From: Pontiella sulfatireligans
Lineage (GTDB): Bacteria; Verrucomicrobiota; Kiritimatiellia; Kiritimatiellales; Pontiellaceae
Assembly: GCF_900890705.1 (NCBI RefSeq)
Contig: NZ_CAAHFH010000001.1
Location: 930,001-994,000, forward strand
DNA: 64,000 bases
Reading direction: 5' to 3'
Made by a program: the position numbers and the translations under genes. A model generated the notes under the pieces. The model was not told the origin of the DNA and did no database searches. It was given only the letters and a program-made list of their open reading frames with translations. Of this stretch, positions 62,876-64,000 are shown in pieces (the stretch's first letter is position 1; each line of letters starts with the position of its first letter).

Positions 62876-63475
62876 TCATTCCAGCTCTTCCCGCAAGTGG
62901 GCCACTTCCTGCACCAGCCGCCGCTTGAAACGGTTTTTCTGATAATACACGGCGTTTTCAGACAGCTCGGTTTTTGCCGCAATCTCCTTGGCGCTCAATC
63001 CTTCCAGGCTGAGCATGAATACGTCGATGGTTTGCCGCGTGAAGAGCGGCTCTATGTTTTCCATTGCGAGGTTCGTTAAATGGATTTCCCACTCCCGCTG
63101 GGCAACCCGATCGATCTCCGGCTCATCAACCAACCTTAGGTAGTTGAGCGATTCATCCTCCGACGCCTTTTCCAAGCGCGTGGCATCCCTCGCAGATTTT
63201 CTAAAATAGTCCCGCGTACAATTGATCGTCACCGAGCTGAGCCAGCTGCGGAACCGATGGGTGGCTGTGAGCTCCATGCCGGATATGTTCTTCCACACCT
63301 TGATGCAGACCTGCTGAACCAGGTCGTCCACTTCATCCACGGAAACATTCATGTTGCGGATAATGGCATAGATGTAGGGGCGGTAGATGCGCACGAACTC
63401 ATCCCACGACTGATCGTCATGGGACGCCTGAATGCGCTGAATCAGCGTCTGCCTTGTATTGTATTGATCGCTCAT
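62876..63475 (-). CDS. ECF-type RNA polymerase sigma factor, copy 2
   Basis: 199 residues from ATG 63475 (MSDQYNTRQTLIQRI), the start that aligns with sigma factor 1; the frame is open to 63553. Sigma region 2 (about 25-95, VDEVDDLVQQVCIKVW, FRSWLSSVTIN) and region 4 (about 140-195, LSAKEIAAKTELSENAVYY) are clear. The charged residues of region 2 are kept, so the factor need not be phosphorylated to gain negative charge as described for the Vibrio EcfP/PknT pair. No anti-sigma gene is near. It faces kinase 2 tail to tail. Confidence 0.88.
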   Translation of the reverse strand: MSDQYNTRQTLIQRIQASHDDQSWDEFVRIYRPYIYAIIRNMNVSVDEVDDLVQQVCIKVWKNISGMELTATHRFRSWLSSVTINCTRDYFRKSARDATRLEKASEDESLNYLRLVDEPEIDRVAQREWEIHLTNLAMENIEPLFTRQTIDVFMLSLEGLSAKEIAAKTELSENAVYYQKNRFKRRLVQEVAHLREELE

Positions 63476-63617
63476 CGCCATTGCCTGCTTCAACCGGGGC
63501 CTCTTTCCCCGAATCACTGCCTCGACATAGTTAATATAGCGTTTTATTTTCATTTGAACAGCAGATCGTTAACCGAAATCAATACAGTTCGAAACCACCG
63601 ATAGGCGTACCCCAGAT

Positions 63618-64000
63618 CTAAAGCTGTTTGATCCGGATATTCCGAAAGAAAATCGGGGCAGCCGCGTGCTTTCCCTGAAAGCCGATGCGGCCCTTGGTTT
63701 CAAGCTCGGCAGCAGGCCTGCTCAGCCACGACGGAACCGTCGACCCATCCGGGTTCTTGCCTTTTTCCGTCCAAAGCGCCATATCCATGGAGGTGACGTG
63801 TTCCCCGTTCAGCACCACATCGATATGGCGCCCCTTGCAGGTGATCGCGCAACGGTTCCACTCTCCTGGCTTTTTCACCATGCTCTTGGCGGGGGCCAAA
63901 CGGCCGTATATCGCTCCGCACTTCTTGTCCCCCTCGACTTCGCCCACTTTTCGAAAAAGTCGTCAGTAAGCTGGATTTCGATCGAATTCGGAATCCACTT
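63618..64000 (-). pseudogene. DUF1080-type (3-keto-disaccharide hydrolase-like) C-terminal part, frameshifted and cut by the window edge
   Basis: The minus strand encodes the end of a DUF1080 domain: GAIYGRLAP, KPGEWNRCAITCKG, VVLNGEHVTSMDM and GRIGFQGKHAAAPIFFRNIR before the stop at 63618. Upstream, the expected continuation (PNSIEIQLTDDFFEK) lies in another frame, with the switch between about 63947 and 63958 near short runs of A and T. Either the gene is broken or one base was lost in sequencing. DUF1080 proteins are secreted glycan-active or glycan-binding proteins common in this phylum. The start lies outside the window. Confidence 0.7.

Noticed and set aside
1..64000. CRISPR arrays, tRNA or rRNA genes, prophage or integrase genes
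   Set aside because: Read through on both strands; no regularly spaced repeats, no cloverleaf-like or rRNA-like sequence, no recombinase motifs were seen. A covariance-model scan would be the decisive test for small RNAs.

Overview
The window looks like a chromosomal polysaccharide-utilisation region from a member of the Kiritimatiellota (Pontiella-like marine bacteria). This assignment is an inference. It rests on nine intact S1-type sulfatase genes within 35 kb, secreted proteins ending in a PEP-CTERM anchor, very large modular secreted proteins with recurrent C-terminal domains, Hanks-type kinases beside ECF sigma factors, and no SusC/SusD or TonB-receptor genes. No rRNA, tRNA, CRISPR array, integrase or intact insertion sequence was seen.

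Layout. (1) 1-4.3 kb, minus strand: a partial DUF2264 protein, a GH3 and a GH2 beta-glucuronidase, diverging from a GH43 at 4.7-5.8 kb. (2) 5.9-19.4 kb, minus strand: three tandem giant BNR_4 beta-propeller proteins (candidate polysaccharide lyases), a PEP-CTERM protein and a 775-residue modular secreted protein. These share shuffled modules, one near-identical 1-kb repeat and the relic of a lost paralogue. (3) 19.8-22.6 kb: a transmembrane Ser/Thr kinase convergent with an ECF sigma factor, followed by the broken 3' end of a sulfatase. (4) 22.8-35.7 kb, minus strand: a tight eight-gene operon of GH10, GH130, sulfatase, GH52, two sulfatases, a GPH sugar symporter and another sulfatase. (5) 36-44.1 kb, plus strand: sulfatase, AraC regulator, sulfatase without signal peptide, a modular secreted protein, a PEP-CTERM protein and a decayed secreted protein. 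(6) 44.4-50.3 kb: a sulfatase diverging from a GH36-like / sulfatase / DsbD-N-domain operon. (7) 50.3-60.5 kb, minus strand: a giant GH36-like protein, a giant sulfatase with a non-canonical active-site signature, an FGE-fold protein, a PEP-CTERM protein and a modular protein. (8) 60.7-63.5 kb: a second copy of the convergent kinase / ECF-sigma module, then a frameshifted DUF1080 gene running off the end.

How it may work together (inference). Secreted propeller lyases and GH10 would cut a sulfated, uronate- and xylose-bearing polysaccharide (ulvan-like or sulfated glucuronoxylan). Sulfatases would remove sulfate, and GH52, GH43, GH2, GH3 and GH130 would finish the oligosaccharides, with uptake through the GPH symporter. 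The right-hand cluster with two GH36-like enzymes suggests a sulfated galactoside. A 14-bp motif, CCAAAYATCACAA(A/C), occurs as an inverted pair in the promoter between the eight-gene operon and the sulfatase-araC transcript and again before two later plus-strand genes, so it is a candidate operator for the AraC protein.

The most unusual elements are the two kinase/sigma modules. Both kinases lack the VAIK lysine and instead carry a lysine at the third glycine position of the P-loop, the arrangement of eukaryotic WNK kinases.
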